Below, piece after piece: positions 11,801 through 22,202 of a stretch of 64,000 bases of DNA (positions within the stretch are counted from its first letter, which is position 1; each line of letters opens with the position of its first letter). The notes beneath the pieces were generated by a model that ran no database searches, was not told the DNA's origin, and worked only from the letters and a program-made list of their open reading frames with translations. Where the stretch lies: assembly GCA_000149265.1 (NCBI GenBank), contig CH003423.1, forward strand, positions 517,609-581,608, in the 5' to 3' direction. Position numbers and translations under genes: made by a program. The DNA is from Ciona savignyi. Taxonomy: Eukaryota; Chordata; Ascidiacea; Phlebobranchia; Cionidae.

Positions 11801-12243
11801 TTTAGCTTAAATCTCAATACTAGAACTATAAACGTGGTGGGATTTATTGAGATGAACACAAACTATAAATGTTGTCATTGTAATGACCACACTGCAATAG
11901 ACGTTGGCACACTCCTCAACCTTTCTGAGTAGATAATTCACAGAATAAGACACTACACTGTAATAGATCCACTTACCAATGAACCTAACCTTATGTACGG
12001 TCACATTTAAATGCAACTTGCATTCCTTCACCACCAAAATCACTATAGTAGTGTTTATCATATGTTTAAGTTAATCATATCCTTCTCATGGAAACAGTGT
12101 GCTGTTTTTTAAATACCTTCAAATCAGCATTATGTAATTAAAAGAAAACATCAAAACTACCAAGATATAATAATATAATTCTTAAGATATAATAATATTC
12201 ATTACCTTCTCTTTCCACTGTGTACAAACTGTAGTAATCTCAT
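8809..12243 (-). CDS. FAHD2: FAHD2-like fumarylacetoacetate hydrolase-domain protein, copy 1
   Basis: Eight minus-strand exons splice in frame to 288 residues: 12243-12206, 11626-11507, 11202-11124, 10957-10855, 10378-10281, 10127-9965, 9628-9432 and 8877-8809. The start MRLLQF matches the FAHD2 start; the end is ...VVDE. The FAH fold is covered fully. [12 protein letters not shown] opens the catalytic domain. The acidic metal site is [16 protein letters not shown] (the two Glu of WEVE) plus the Asp of AHDVSARDW, and [13 protein letters not shown] is the usual C-terminal loop. Family members bind a divalent metal and cleave C-C bonds of acyl-pyruvate-like substrates or decarboxylate oxaloacetate; the FAHD2 substrate is not settled. 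The intron after exon 5 has a weak donor (GTCATT). No separate mitochondrial leader is obvious. It is paired with an inverted paralogue at 18.7 kb. Confidence 0.9.
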
Positions 12244-13645
12244 GTTGTTTCGAACTGAATAACTAAAATAATGCACTGTTTTTGAGACTGCAGTTAGGTT
12301 GACTGCATGATACAATTTACAACGCAGCATCTACAACATCCTGTTTAATCGGTTTGTCATTAGCAAATATTTGCACTAAGTTGACACTGCTGGTTGCCAA
12401 CATCAGCATCAAGTAGTTGGGGCTATTGCACTTTGTTTAATATTTAATATTGATAATATCTGTTTTTAATCCAATTATTTCAATCTGCCTCATCAAGACA
12501 AAATTTACAATTCCAGGATGCCTCTTATTACTACAGAATCACATGGATCGCTATAGAAACTAATTCTAATCCTGTCCCAAACACTAAAGTCAACCCCAGA
12601 ACTAACTTTTACCACAACCCTAACATTAATATTATATTATTTTTTTAGTGAGAAGTTTCCCTTTTTTAGTTTTTCCCCGGACTTTTTTAATTACGAAGTA
12701 CAGTAAGCAATCGCTCCATGCAATCCTGCAGTAATTAGAGGTACTGGCATATCCACATAAAAGGTGGTTAAGGTGAGCTTTGATCTCGCAACTGTCTGTT
12801 CAAGATTTCTGACAGTATTTTATACATAATGAAATGTATGCATATATGTATTAGGTATATCAAATCACTACCTTTTTCTGACAACTTTAAATTACCTGGG
12901 CGGCTGTTTTTATACATACCATGTTCTTATTTAAATGGAAGGTATTCACGATCTGCAGTGTTTATTCATACAATAGGCAATGCATTAGTTTGTATAACAC
13001 CACCTTAAAATCTAAAAGAATAAGAGCCTGATAGAAAAGTACAGCTATGCGACAGAAAAGGCAGCGGTGCAAGTATAAGCATGACTGCAAGTATTAAATG
13101 ACTGTGGTGGAAACTACATAATAAAATCATATCTACCTGCATGAAACTATTGAGATGAATTTTGTATGAAATTAAAAAAATGAAACAATGTGCATCTTAC
13201 ACCATGCTATTTTCTATTTGGAAAGTTAACACAGTGTTTAAAAAAGGCACATTAGCTATAGCATATAGTGCAGTATACCGAAAAAAAAAACTAATTACAC
13301 ACTAAAGTGAAAAAGTAATGCAAATTGTTTTTAAACCAACACTTTATTAAACACAAAGTGGACCTTAAGTAATAAATATATATGTAAGGTATTTCTTTCT
13401 TTTGTTATCTGAACATAACACTAAAATACATACCGGTACTGGTAGTAAATACACATATTGCACTAGATTCAGATTGTTATCGCATTTTACTTTGTTCTAT
13501 ATCAATTATAACAGGTGAAGTTAAAGAAAAGAAACTTATTGCTTTTACAAAACAGCCGTTTTAATAATGATAAGCGTGTTAGCAAAGCTACGGGTAGTTT
13601 AAGTTAACGAATATGATGCTAATACGCAATTGACGAAAAATCGTT
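12244..13645. other. Intergenic: FAHD2 5' flank and chloride-channel 3' flank
   Basis: 1.4 kb with a family C repeat near 12520-12715 and the presumed 3' untranslated region of the chloride-channel gene (minus-strand AATAAA candidate at 13343-13348, about 300 bases past the stop). No further coding pattern. Confidence 0.5.
12520..12715 (+). repeat. Dispersed repeat family C, copy 1
   Basis: Shares ordered blocks with two other sites in this window: 'aactaattct', 'aaacactaaagtcaacccc', 'aaccctaac', 'ttagtgagaagtttccc' and a CT-rich end with 'agtttttccccgga'. The other copies are at 16560-16775 (inverted) and 51085-51240. No terminal inverted repeat was defined. Confidence 0.6.
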
Positions 13646-16099
13646 CTATTTTGTTAATTCATGATTTTCAGTACTGCACTCTTCATCACTATCTTCCGAG
13701 TTGGGATGTAGAACATTAGTTGAAGTTAATTCCTGCGTCTCATTGTTGTATCGGACTTGTAAGTGGCGGTTGAGCTGTTGTTTTGGGTTGTTTTTGTTCT
13801 CTGTGACTCCTTGCACTGCCCTTCTCAGCTCTTTGAGTGAAACGACGCCAACCAGTTTTCCGATGCTAGTCACATATGCATGACTCAGTCCTAGAAGTGA
13901 GAACAGTGAATGGACTTTGTGCAGGGAAGCTCGTTCGACTAATTGAAACGGCGACGGATCAATTTGACACTCGTCAAAGTTCACCTGCTCTGAATAAAAA
14001 CTTGGAGCTTGGTCAGATGTGGACGGAATGTTCTGGGGGTCGGTGTCAGGCTGAGTTAGATGCTGTAAATCTGCTCCGGCTGAGTGATTTCGTTCATGAT
14101 TTCGTGTCGGCGGTTTGCTTTCTTCTAAAACCGTGTTTGCATCAGATACACTGTATCGATGACTCGTCTGTTTGGTTTCAAGAATACTTTCAAGTGACGA
14201 CCTATTGACTGATCCGAGCAATATCATTGAAGATGGCGAGTCAACAAGGGGCAATGTTTTATGTTTGCATCGTTTAAGTGTCTGGACAAGCTCTTTGTAA
14301 GTTGATGTATAAGAAATAAACTTAACATTTTTAACCATGAAATCTTTCACAAAAATGCTGTAAAGTCGTCTCTGGCCTGTGCGCAAGTCTGGCAAATACG
14401 GAAGGCCTTTTATCTGTATGATACTTTCATATATGGAGGGCTGCAGCCACTGCGCAATTGCATTTGATATTAAAACTGATATCATTACAGGTAAGATGTG
14501 AGAGATTTGCCCGGTCAGCTCAAACACAATAACAGAGGTGGATATGGTGTGAGTTACTGCACCTGACAAACTAGCGGCACCAACCACTGCATAACCACCG
14601 GGTACAATTCGAAATATTTCAGCCCCGCTGTAGAAACCATCCGGGTATAAGGCAGCCATGCTCTCTCCGACCAATCTTCCAAAGGCAGCCCCCGTTAGAA
14701 ACACTGGCATAAAAACCCCAGAAGGCACAGCTATTGTTATAGCCACTGCTGTCGTGAAAAAATGAACAACAATGAAAATCACAAGCGTCACATAAATATT
14801 TACTGTGGGGTGTTTCCAGCCAGCTTGTGTGTCGTTCAATACATTAGACTCATCAATGTAACCAAGCTTGGCCCAAGTTTCGTTGTCAAATAGAGTGTCA
14901 AGCGCTTCTTTTAGAGTCAATTCTCCAGCCATAAACTGACCAAAACCGGGCGGATATGTCAGGGAGCTAATAACAAAGGAAACAATCAAGGGGTAGATAA
15001 AACGATTTCGCAGCAAGAAATCTTTGATTTTTTTATTATTACGATTAAGATTTACAATTTGTCTGTGAATGTATACAAACAAGGCACCGGCAAAACCAGA
15101 GACAATGCCAATCCCACAAAAAGCAAGAAGTTCCTGCAAATCGTAAGGAAACTGAACTGGAAAGTTGGTTTTAAAAAGAGCGGTTATAGTATCTTCCTCT
15201 GCATTCCAAACTGCGAGTAATCTGAAAGCAAGTGCTCCACACACAGCACTGAAGAAACCTCTCCAGTAATTCCGAACAGCAAAATAGGTGGCAGTGACCT
15301 CAATACTGAACAAAACGCCTCCAATCGGAGCCGCAAAGTTACAAGCCACGCCAACCGCACATGCAGCAGCCAGCATTTCACTGCTACGGGATTCGTTCTC
15401 AAAGGGACTTGTAAAATTTATTCCACACTTGTTCAAAAGCGTCGCGACAATGCTTGCAATGTGTACAAACGGGCCTTCTTTTCCAATAGGCAATCTGCTT
15501 CCTAACGATGTGGTTAACCCGATCATTTTAGCAATTAAAACACGAAATGTAAGGTATTCATGCAGTACAACTCCTCTCATAATTGTTTTCATTTCAGGTA
15601 TTCCAGAACCCACAGCTTGAGGTGACACTATATGCACAAAACCAACCGAAAAAGTTATAAATACAATGGGAAACGTCACCCATGCAAGATACTGTAGTAC
15701 AATGTAGTCTGCTAGTTGCAAATATAGCCAGTAATGAGCTTTTTGACATTTCTGAATAGTGTAATCCATTACAAAACTTAAAAGTGCCATAATTATACCA
15801 AGGAGAAGCAGAAAAATCCATTCGGCTCCAATCTTTTTTAAACACCACTTCTTACAGATAACAAAATATTGCTTAATTTTCCCACATTTTGACTTAGAAT
15901 ATGGTGTTAAAGGTGTGCTTTCAAGCTTTTTAAGGCTGTTTTCTCGCTTTATTCTGGCGGCTTCTGTTCTTGCAAATTCAGATAACTCTTTGCTATACTT
16001 TCCATACATAAGAGTTGGTTCATAATCCATGTGAGTAGTTTCACCCTCGCCAGTACTCAGATTACGGGCAAGAGCTTTTGATGCAACAGCGGCAGCCAT
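13646..16099 (-). CDS. ClC-type voltage-gated chloride channel (ClC-1/2/K group)
   Basis: An intronless frame of 817 residues. The conserved anion-pore signatures are all present: GSGIP at residues 164-168, GKEGPFVH at 206-213 with the gating glutamate E208, GVFMP at 461-465, and the pore tyrosine Y557 (SIYESI). At the inner proton-glutamate position the sequence is FSIEVTATYF; exchangers have a second Glu here, so Val indicates a chloride channel and not a Cl-/H+ antiporter. Hydrophobic helices span about residues 92-550. Two cytoplasmic CBS domains follow (about 582-640 and 700-770), the second with ASLHKVHSLFSLLGLSHAYV as in ClC-1/ClC-2. It acts in the plasma membrane. The lack of introns is odd beside its intron-rich neighbours and could reflect retroposition or ancestral intron loss. 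Confidence 0.92.
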   Translation of the reverse strand: MAAAVASKALARNLSTGEGETTHMDYEPTLMYGKYSKELSEFARTEAARIKRENSLKKLESTPLTPYSKSKCGKIKQYFVICKKWCLKKIGAEWIFLLLLGIIMALLSFVMDYTIQKCQKAHYWLYLQLADYIVLQYLAWVTFPIVFITFSVGFVHIVSPQAVGSGIPEMKTIMRGVVLHEYLTFRVLIAKMIGLTTSLGSRLPIGKEGPFVHIASIVATLLNKCGINFTSPFENESRSSEMLAAACAVGVACNFAAPIGGVLFSIEVTATYFAVRNYWRGFFSAVCGALAFRLLAVWNAEEDTITALFKTNFPVQFPYDLQELLAFCGIGIVSGFAGALFVYIHRQIVNLNRNNKKIKDFLLRNRFIYPLIVSFVISSLTYPPGFGQFMAGELTLKEALDTLFDNETWAKLGYIDESNVLNDTQAGWKHPTVNIYVTLVIFIVVHFFTTAVAITIAVPSGVFMPVFLTGAAFGRLVGESMAALYPDGFYSGAEIFRIVPGGYAVVGAASLSGAVTHTISTSVIVFELTGQISHILPVMISVLISNAIAQWLQPSIYESIIQIKGLPYLPDLRTGQRRLYSIFVKDFMVKNVKFISYTSTYKELVQTLKRCKHKTLPLVDSPSSMILLGSVNRSSLESILETKQTSHRYSVSDANTVLEESKPPTRNHERNHSAGADLQHLTQPDTDPQNIPSTSDQAPSFYSEQVNFDECQIDPSPFQLVERASLHKVHSLFSLLGLSHAYVTSIGKLVGVVSLKELRRAVQGVTENKNNPKQQLNRHLQVRYNNETQELTSTNVLHPNSEDSDEECSTENHELTK

Positions 16100-16559
16100 C
16101 TTAAATTTGGAATTAAACCAGTTCTAACAGCTCACCACACTACGTTCTAAACCGGACTGTGTGTAAATATAAACAAACTTTTTTTGTAATGCAACTGATG
16201 GTTAAAATAGTAGATTTGTCTATACAGGTGAGATAGTATACACATGTTTTTTCCATGGAAAAATACAGGGGCCGATAGTCACTTTGTGTACATTACCTAG
16301 TTTAAGTAGATTCAAATAAATCTCTACATAAATAGTTTTTACTTATTTTCATCCATTTAAAACTCTTGAAACGCATTAATTTACATTTATATAAATATTT
16401 AAGACCAGTGAGTAGACTACGAAATGAAAGATTTTATCGTCAACAAATCTATTGCGGTCTCTCTTAAATAAGTCATTATGAAATCATCAGATTAATTACA
16501 TCACTGAAGTAAATATTGTCATTTTCAGTAACTAATCAGTTATGTTTTGCGTATGTGTC

Positions 16560-16775
16560 TGAGAAACGGGGAAAGCTAAAAGAAGGAAAGGGGGAAAACT
16601 GCACACTAAAATAAAGATTAGGGCATTAGTGTTGATTCTTAAGTTGGGGTTGGTGTTAGGTTAAATATGGACCTGGAATTAGTGTTTAAGGCAGGGTTGT
16701 AATTAATTTATTTCTCTTTTTCCCTCCTTGCCTCTTTCCCTCCATTTAGTATTGCTATTGGCCCTGACGCTGACA
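16560..16775 (-). repeat. Dispersed repeat family C, copy 2 (inverted)
   Basis: The reverse complement gives 'aaacactaattccaggtcc', 'cctaacaccaaccccaa', 'ttagtgtgcagttttcccc' and a CT-rich end, in the same order as the copies at 12520 and 51085. Confidence 0.6.
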
Positions 16776-18054
16776 GTTAAGTGCAGTAAATAACGATTTT
16801 TTTTTTGAGTATTTTAAGGTGAAATGTATTTATATAGATAGTACCCAAGAATATATTTGATTAAATCAATTCATCTATTTGGAAATGGTACAATTAAAGT
16901 AACAATCGTAGTATTACTCTAACCTTTGCATTGTATTCATAATTAAATTTTTTAATCAATGCATTTTATTAAATGTTACGGGTACGATCTGTGAATTAAC
17001 AGTGCATGTTAAACTCTAAAACAAAAAATACACGTCTAAAAACAAAAATATATGGGAAATGTTGAAGGGAACATATTTTGACTTTACTCCGTCTTATTGT
17101 TTGATTTTAGTCCGCAGTTTTCCTTCTTCCCTTCTTTCTATTCACTCTCCTTTTAGTTTCCCCCTGGTAACAGCATGTCCGGTCGTCACGTCAATAGCAG
17201 AAATGGGTAATCGGCTTGGGGTAAAACTCTCTGGAATCCTAACTGGCGTGCTTATGCTTATAGTTTGGCTCAACCTTTATTTTAGAAATAACTCGGGGAA
17301 AATTCTATCGAGAAATATGTAAAAAAGATGCTTCTTTTCAGCATTTTTGTGTATTCGAGGTAAGCTTCCATATCGAAATGAAGTATTAACTTCAAATTTC
17401 CTAGATTTTTTTCAGTTCTATGGTTGAAACTAAATCTGCCCTGACGATTCCTTAGCAAATAGTCCAATATGACTCCGACGCAACTCGCAAACCGACAACA
17501 TCACAAAAGGCCTTTTTATTCTTAATAACTTGCGACCATAATAAAACACGTAGATGATGATTATTTAGTATACGCTGGCTCGACAGAATAGACGCCAAAC
17601 GATTTTTATTAGCTCCTCACTGCAAAGCTAGATTTCGACACTCTATCAATGTCAATACATGCTCGAAAACAAAGGAGAGCATGGTAGTATGGTGGAAAAA
17701 AGGAATTTTTAGAAAATGTCAAAACATGGGGACCTATTAAAGCGAATTTACAACCATGGGAAGGGGGAGTTATATAAAACCTAAGAGTTATATAGAGCCA
17801 ACAAAGACATGAAGTATACAATGAACAATGAAAAACCGCGAAATTGCTACAGATGTGTAACAAGAATCAGAGAAACATATATACATTTAATTAAAACAAC
17901 CCAGATCACCTTGCATGTTCAACAAAAATAGAACATGCTTAAGAAAAATAAATACGCTATTAGAAACTAAAGTCCTAACGAAAAAAATATGCATACACCC
18001 CATACCAATCTTTAACTATTTTCCGGGAAATCCTTATAAATTCAATTATACATC

Positions 18055-18342
18055 TGGCCCGTTAGTCTACCGGTTAAGTGCGTCGCCTTTCAATCGAAAG
18101 GTTGCAGGTGCGAAACTGATCGCTAGCTAGTCGGTTGTGTCCTTGGTCAAGGCACTTTACGGACGTTGCCCGAACCCAGCGGATTAATGGGTTCTATTGA
18201 AGGAACGTGTCTATTATGTACAACACACTGCAATAGCTCCGGTAACCCGACGGTGGGCGCGAGGTGATCTGACGATTGCCCGTGTGTTAATCCCCTTGGT
18301 TTTCCCATTCACGGGGATAAACATGAATATCCTATCATATCC
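18055..18342 (+). repeat. SINE-like family A copy, full length
   Basis: Best preserved copy: A-box-like 'ccggttaagtgcgtcgcc', B-box-like 'ggttgcaggtgcgaaactg', 'tgtccttggtcaaggcactt', 'aacccagcggattaatggg', 'gatctgacgattgcccgtg' and tail 'gaatatcctatcatatcc'. Confidence 0.85.
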
Positions 18343-18716
18343 TATATATACGTGATGATGCATTGGACCAAGACAAATAGTAGAGTGTTACGTCGTTTTG
18401 AAACGATTTAATCCGCGAGATTTGTACATGTTTGATATGCCTAACTCTCTGGTGTGTTATTCAATCACGTCTTGAACATGGAAACTACAAAACCAATCCA
18501 ATTGCGCCCGAATGGTGTTCTACGGTTTGTGTATTAATTGATGCATGTGATTGGTTGGCTGCCGTACTGCTATCGTTATAATGTGTTGACTTAGCGAAGG
18601 ACCACATCAGTGACGTGGTACATACACAGACTTGGTAACGTCGGTAGACATAACGTATTTTCGGCTGCGTTGTGTTATGAGTTCTTTAGCAAACGTGGTA
18701 CTGGTATACACAACAA

Positions 18717-21245
18717 ATGCGACTTTTACAGTTTTTGCGACACGGCAAGCAATCGTAAGCAGTAATTTAGGCTTATTTATGTCTTGAATAAGTTTTGTTT
18801 CATAATTTTTGAATTTTCTAGTATTGGAGCACAGGTCGAAGGCAAAAGTATTTTGGATTTGTGCGCTTCAAGTTCTAAAATACCAAACAGCATTGTAGAT
18901 TTACTCAATCGAGGTGAAAATGCATGGAATTTGGCAAAAAGGTACATATATATGCTTCATAAAAACCTATGCGCTTGCATCGATGTATAGTAAAAAGGGA
19001 TCAATAAATACAGAAAAAATACATAACCGTCGTTTGCAACTGTTCACCTGGCTGTCTTAGTTTTACTCGAACCCACAGCCCAAATAACGGAGATTCTAAA
19101 GTGTTTTTTGAGATTGAGATGTCCCGCGAAACTGGTCGCTAGCTAGTCGGTTGTGTCCTTGAGCAAGGCACTTTACGGACATTGCCTGAACCCAGCGGAT
19201 TAATGGGTTGTACCAAATTGAAGGAACGTGTCTATCATATACAACACACTGCAATAGCTCCGGTAACCCGACGATGGGCGCGAGGTGATCTGACGATTAC
19301 CCGTGTGTTAACCTCCTTGGTTTTTCTATTCACGGAGATAAAGATGAATATCCCCTCCCCTATTCCCCCCTTCAGCTTTATTGAGACCCATCAGTCCGCT
19401 GGGTTCGTTCGACGTCTGCTAACTGTCTCACCAAAGGACACAATCGACCAGCCACTAGCTGGTTAAGATTCAACAACCTTTTGACTGATACCCTTACTAT
19501 AACTGATCTTACCGGTTATATTACCTTATACAGGTTGGCAGAAAGTAGGAGCGAAGCACTGCTTAACTTCAATGAAGTGAAACTTCTTTCACCCATTACG
19601 AATTGTCAAAAAGTAACAAACACACCTTACCACAGATTACCAGTCACTTAATTCAGCTCTACGTTTTAGGTAATTTGCGTTGGTATGAACTACAGAGATC
19701 ACTGCAAGAAACAGAACCATCCTATACCAACAGAACCGGTTATATTTAGCAAATTTCCTAGCTCTATAATAGGTTTGAACATTCCTTTAACCAGCATATA
19801 GCCCACTAACTCCTAACTACTTATTAGGTGGTGGTGATAATGTGGTAATCCCTAAACTGTCTACGTCGGTCGATTGGGAAGTTGAATTAGCTGTTGTGAT
19901 TGGAAAGGAAGGGAAATGGATCAATGTAAATATACGTACATTTTAAACTGCATCCGCGTATAGGGCCGGCAGCCAAAAGGTAGCGAATTCGAAACCAGTC
20001 GTTTTTCAATCGCTGTTTACTTCCTTTGGCAATGCACCTAATGAGCTTAGTATAACCCCCCTGCAACACCGACTACAAATCGTTAGTTGGAATGTAGAAT
20101 TTTGGCACCTAGTATTGGTCTTCTTTCATACACGTTTTCTGCTTTATTTTAGGCTTATTTGTTTTCATGTTAATTTTGGTATATATCATGCAGGTGTCTT
20201 TTTATCGTATATATTTGCGTGGGCTTTCTCACCGAGACCGTTTTTATGGTTACCTTTTTGTACCAAAGCTTTTCGTAATTTCATTTGTCCACTAAACTAC
20301 CTTTTCCCAGTATCCTGTCCGTGTTATCTCTATTGTGCTCAGAGCTTCTTAACACACAGGAAGCAAACGCAATGGACCACGTGGCCGGTTATACTGTAGC
20401 GCTGGACGTTAGCGCAAGAGACTGGTTTGGTGGTAAAAATTCTGGGCAGTGGCTTCTTGGGAAAACTTTTGATACCTTTTGTCCATTGGGGCCTGTTATG
20501 GTGACAAAAGATGAAATAAAAGGTTCTATGCCGTAAACATTTTACAAAACATCAGATGACCTACACTCATAATTTTACCTTCACTTATAGATCCCCACAA
20601 CTTACCACTCAAATGCACCGTAAACGAGGAAGTCATGCAAGACAGTAACACAAGTCAATTGGTGTTTGGAATCGAAGCTTGCATTGCATGGGTGTCGAAA
20701 TTCTTTTCTCTGAAACCGGGTGATGTTTTGTTGACTGGCACCCCACCGGGGGTGGGTGTATCCCGGATACCTCCTAAATTTCTTAAGGTAAATATACGAC
20801 TGAACGGTTACACGCGACCAAAAGCTGGATGATATTGCAAACAGAGACGTACGAGCCATTGTTAACAAAAAACGGCGATATCATTGTTTTTACGTATGTC
20901 AAAACGTAAACAGTGCAACAGGTTTAAGCTGTTAAGGCTTAATGCGTTAGGGTTTAAGCATTACTTTTCATCGTTTTATTTACAATTTGACTCTGATAGC
21001 GCAATGTTGCAAATTTAAGCCGTTATACCTTTCTAAAAAGATGCAATTTATATGTGGCTTGTTTTTTCATTCGGTTGTGGGGTGGCTCTGAAACCCCATT
21101 TGAGATGCAGTTTTATTATAACATGTACATAACGTCCAGACACAAATTGTTATTTTGACAGAACGGGGACACAGTGATTTGCGAAGTGGGTGATATCGGA
21201 AAAATTACAAACCAAGTGGTGTCAGAAGAAAACGGATTTTCTTAG
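18717..21245 (+). CDS. FAHD2: FAHD2-like fumarylacetoacetate hydrolase-domain protein, copy 2
   Basis: Eight plus-strand exons splice in frame to 293 residues: 18717-18754, 18822-18941, 19534-19612, 19670-19772, 19828-19925, 20360-20522, 20591-20787 and 21162-21245. The first seven exon lengths (38, 120, 79, 103, 98, 163, 197) equal those of copy 1 exactly, with the same intron phases; only the last exon is longer (84 vs 69). It starts [10 protein letters not shown]. The metal-site motif [16 protein letters not shown] and DVSARDW are kept, as is [11 protein letters not shown]. Differences from copy 1 include ALDVSARDW for [16 protein letters not shown] for VNGEVMQ, and [10 protein letters not shown] for [14 protein letters not shown]1 proteins also have Leu before the DV(S/T)ARD motif in some cases, so activity is not excluded. 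Several donors (GTACAT, GTTTGA, GTTCTA) are non-consensus beyond GT. Introns hold SINE relics. Confidence 0.9.
19128..19366 (+). repeat. SINE-like family A copy, 5'-truncated
   Basis: Begins inside the family at 'gaaactggtcgctagctag' and runs through 'aacccagcggattaatggg' to 'agatgaatatcccc'. It lies in intron 2 of FAHD2 copy 2. Confidence 0.8.
19381..19475 (-). repeat. SINE-like family A fragment, opposite orientation
   Basis: 'gacccatcagtccgctgggt', then 'caaaggacacaatcgaccag' and 'ccactagctggtt' match the minus-strand middle and head of family A in diverged form. It lies tail to tail with the copy at 19128-19366. Confidence 0.5.
19965..20050 (+). repeat. Diverged family A fragment
   Basis: 'ccaaaaggtagcgaattcga' and 'aaaccagtcg', then 'tttggcaatgcacctaatg', follow the order of the family A head with many changes. 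In intron 5 of FAHD2 copy 2. Confidence 0.35.
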
Positions 21246-22202
21246 CTACATAAAGGCATTTTTGGAGGCGTTTTTGTTACCAATCGTAGCGCATCTTTAT
21301 AAATGTACAGATTTTTTGCGCAACTGTATGTTTATATGTAATTTTTGCTTCATTAAACAATTTGTATCTACTTGTAATGGGTTATCTGTTATGCTTTTTG
21401 TTAGTTCACAGTGTACATACATTTGACAGGATTTTATCACCGCAAGGTCGCGATAGAGAGGCGCGTAATATCTGAAGTCCCTTTATGGAAAGTAAACAAA
21501 GCAACAGTTATAACAGCGCCGCGCATTTGCTAATACGTCAATAAATCTTTTCACTCGTATTGTGTAGTCAAGAGATGTAAGCTTTAGCTGGCTAGACCAA
21601 GTTTCAACACAGGTACAGTTATTTAATGTGTGGCGTTTAAGTTATAGTGCTGTTTAAATTATGACGTTAGCGCTGGCAATAACTGCCAAAAGTCGACGTA
21701 ATTGCTTACTTAGGCAAAGAGTTTCAGAATACTTGTGGCAGTTAAACGAACAATGTAAAAGTATAACATTCGACCTGTATGTAGATCGTAAATTGGAAAA
21801 CCAGCCTTGGCAAACTACGTTCGAGGCTTGCCTGGTTACGACCGTATAAACTGCAAGCAAACACTGTTATGACGGAAATGATTACGGCCAAGGAATTCTT
21901 AACGACAGTATTACGAGAGTATTGCAACAGGGGCAATTTAGTTTAGCCTTGAATTTGTATGTTCTGTACATTTACTAATACATTCAGGCTTCATATAGAA
22001 GAAAAAGTGTTTGTGTGTGTGTTCTCACAAATACCATAGTTGCGTAATAGTCGGTAGTTAACAAAGGCGCAAAAAAAGGTTGAACGTCACCACACTCTGC
22101 TGTGCTGGAATAATGTACTGAACGTTATTTCTAACTGTTCTTATTATTTAATTCAGGTACATTTTCCAGCATTAGTACATAGTTTGCACGGTGTAACTAG
22201 TA
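21246..22202. other. Intergenic: FAHD2 copy 2 3' end and GLIS-like 5' leader
   Basis: 957 bases between two same-strand genes. A 62-codon frame at 21661-21849 could be an upstream ORF or leader sequence of the GLIS-like gene but matches no family I recognise. A (gt)n run is near 22009-22022. Confidence 0.45.

Larger units (their letters stand above)
16100..18716. other. Intergenic: divergent promoters of the chloride channel and FAHD2 copy 2
   Basis: 2.6 kb between two divergently transcribed genes, so it should hold both promoters. It contains a family C repeat (16560-16775) and a full family A SINE (18055-18342). Nothing else recognisable was seen. Confidence 0.5.

Noticed and set aside
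13876-15848. Long frames on both strands within the chloride-channel gene
   Set aside because: Shadows of the 817-codon ClC frame.
21661-21849. 62-codon frame before the GLIS-like gene
   Set aside because: Clean start and stop but no domain, no splice continuation and a similar-length antisense frame; kept only as a possible upstream ORF.
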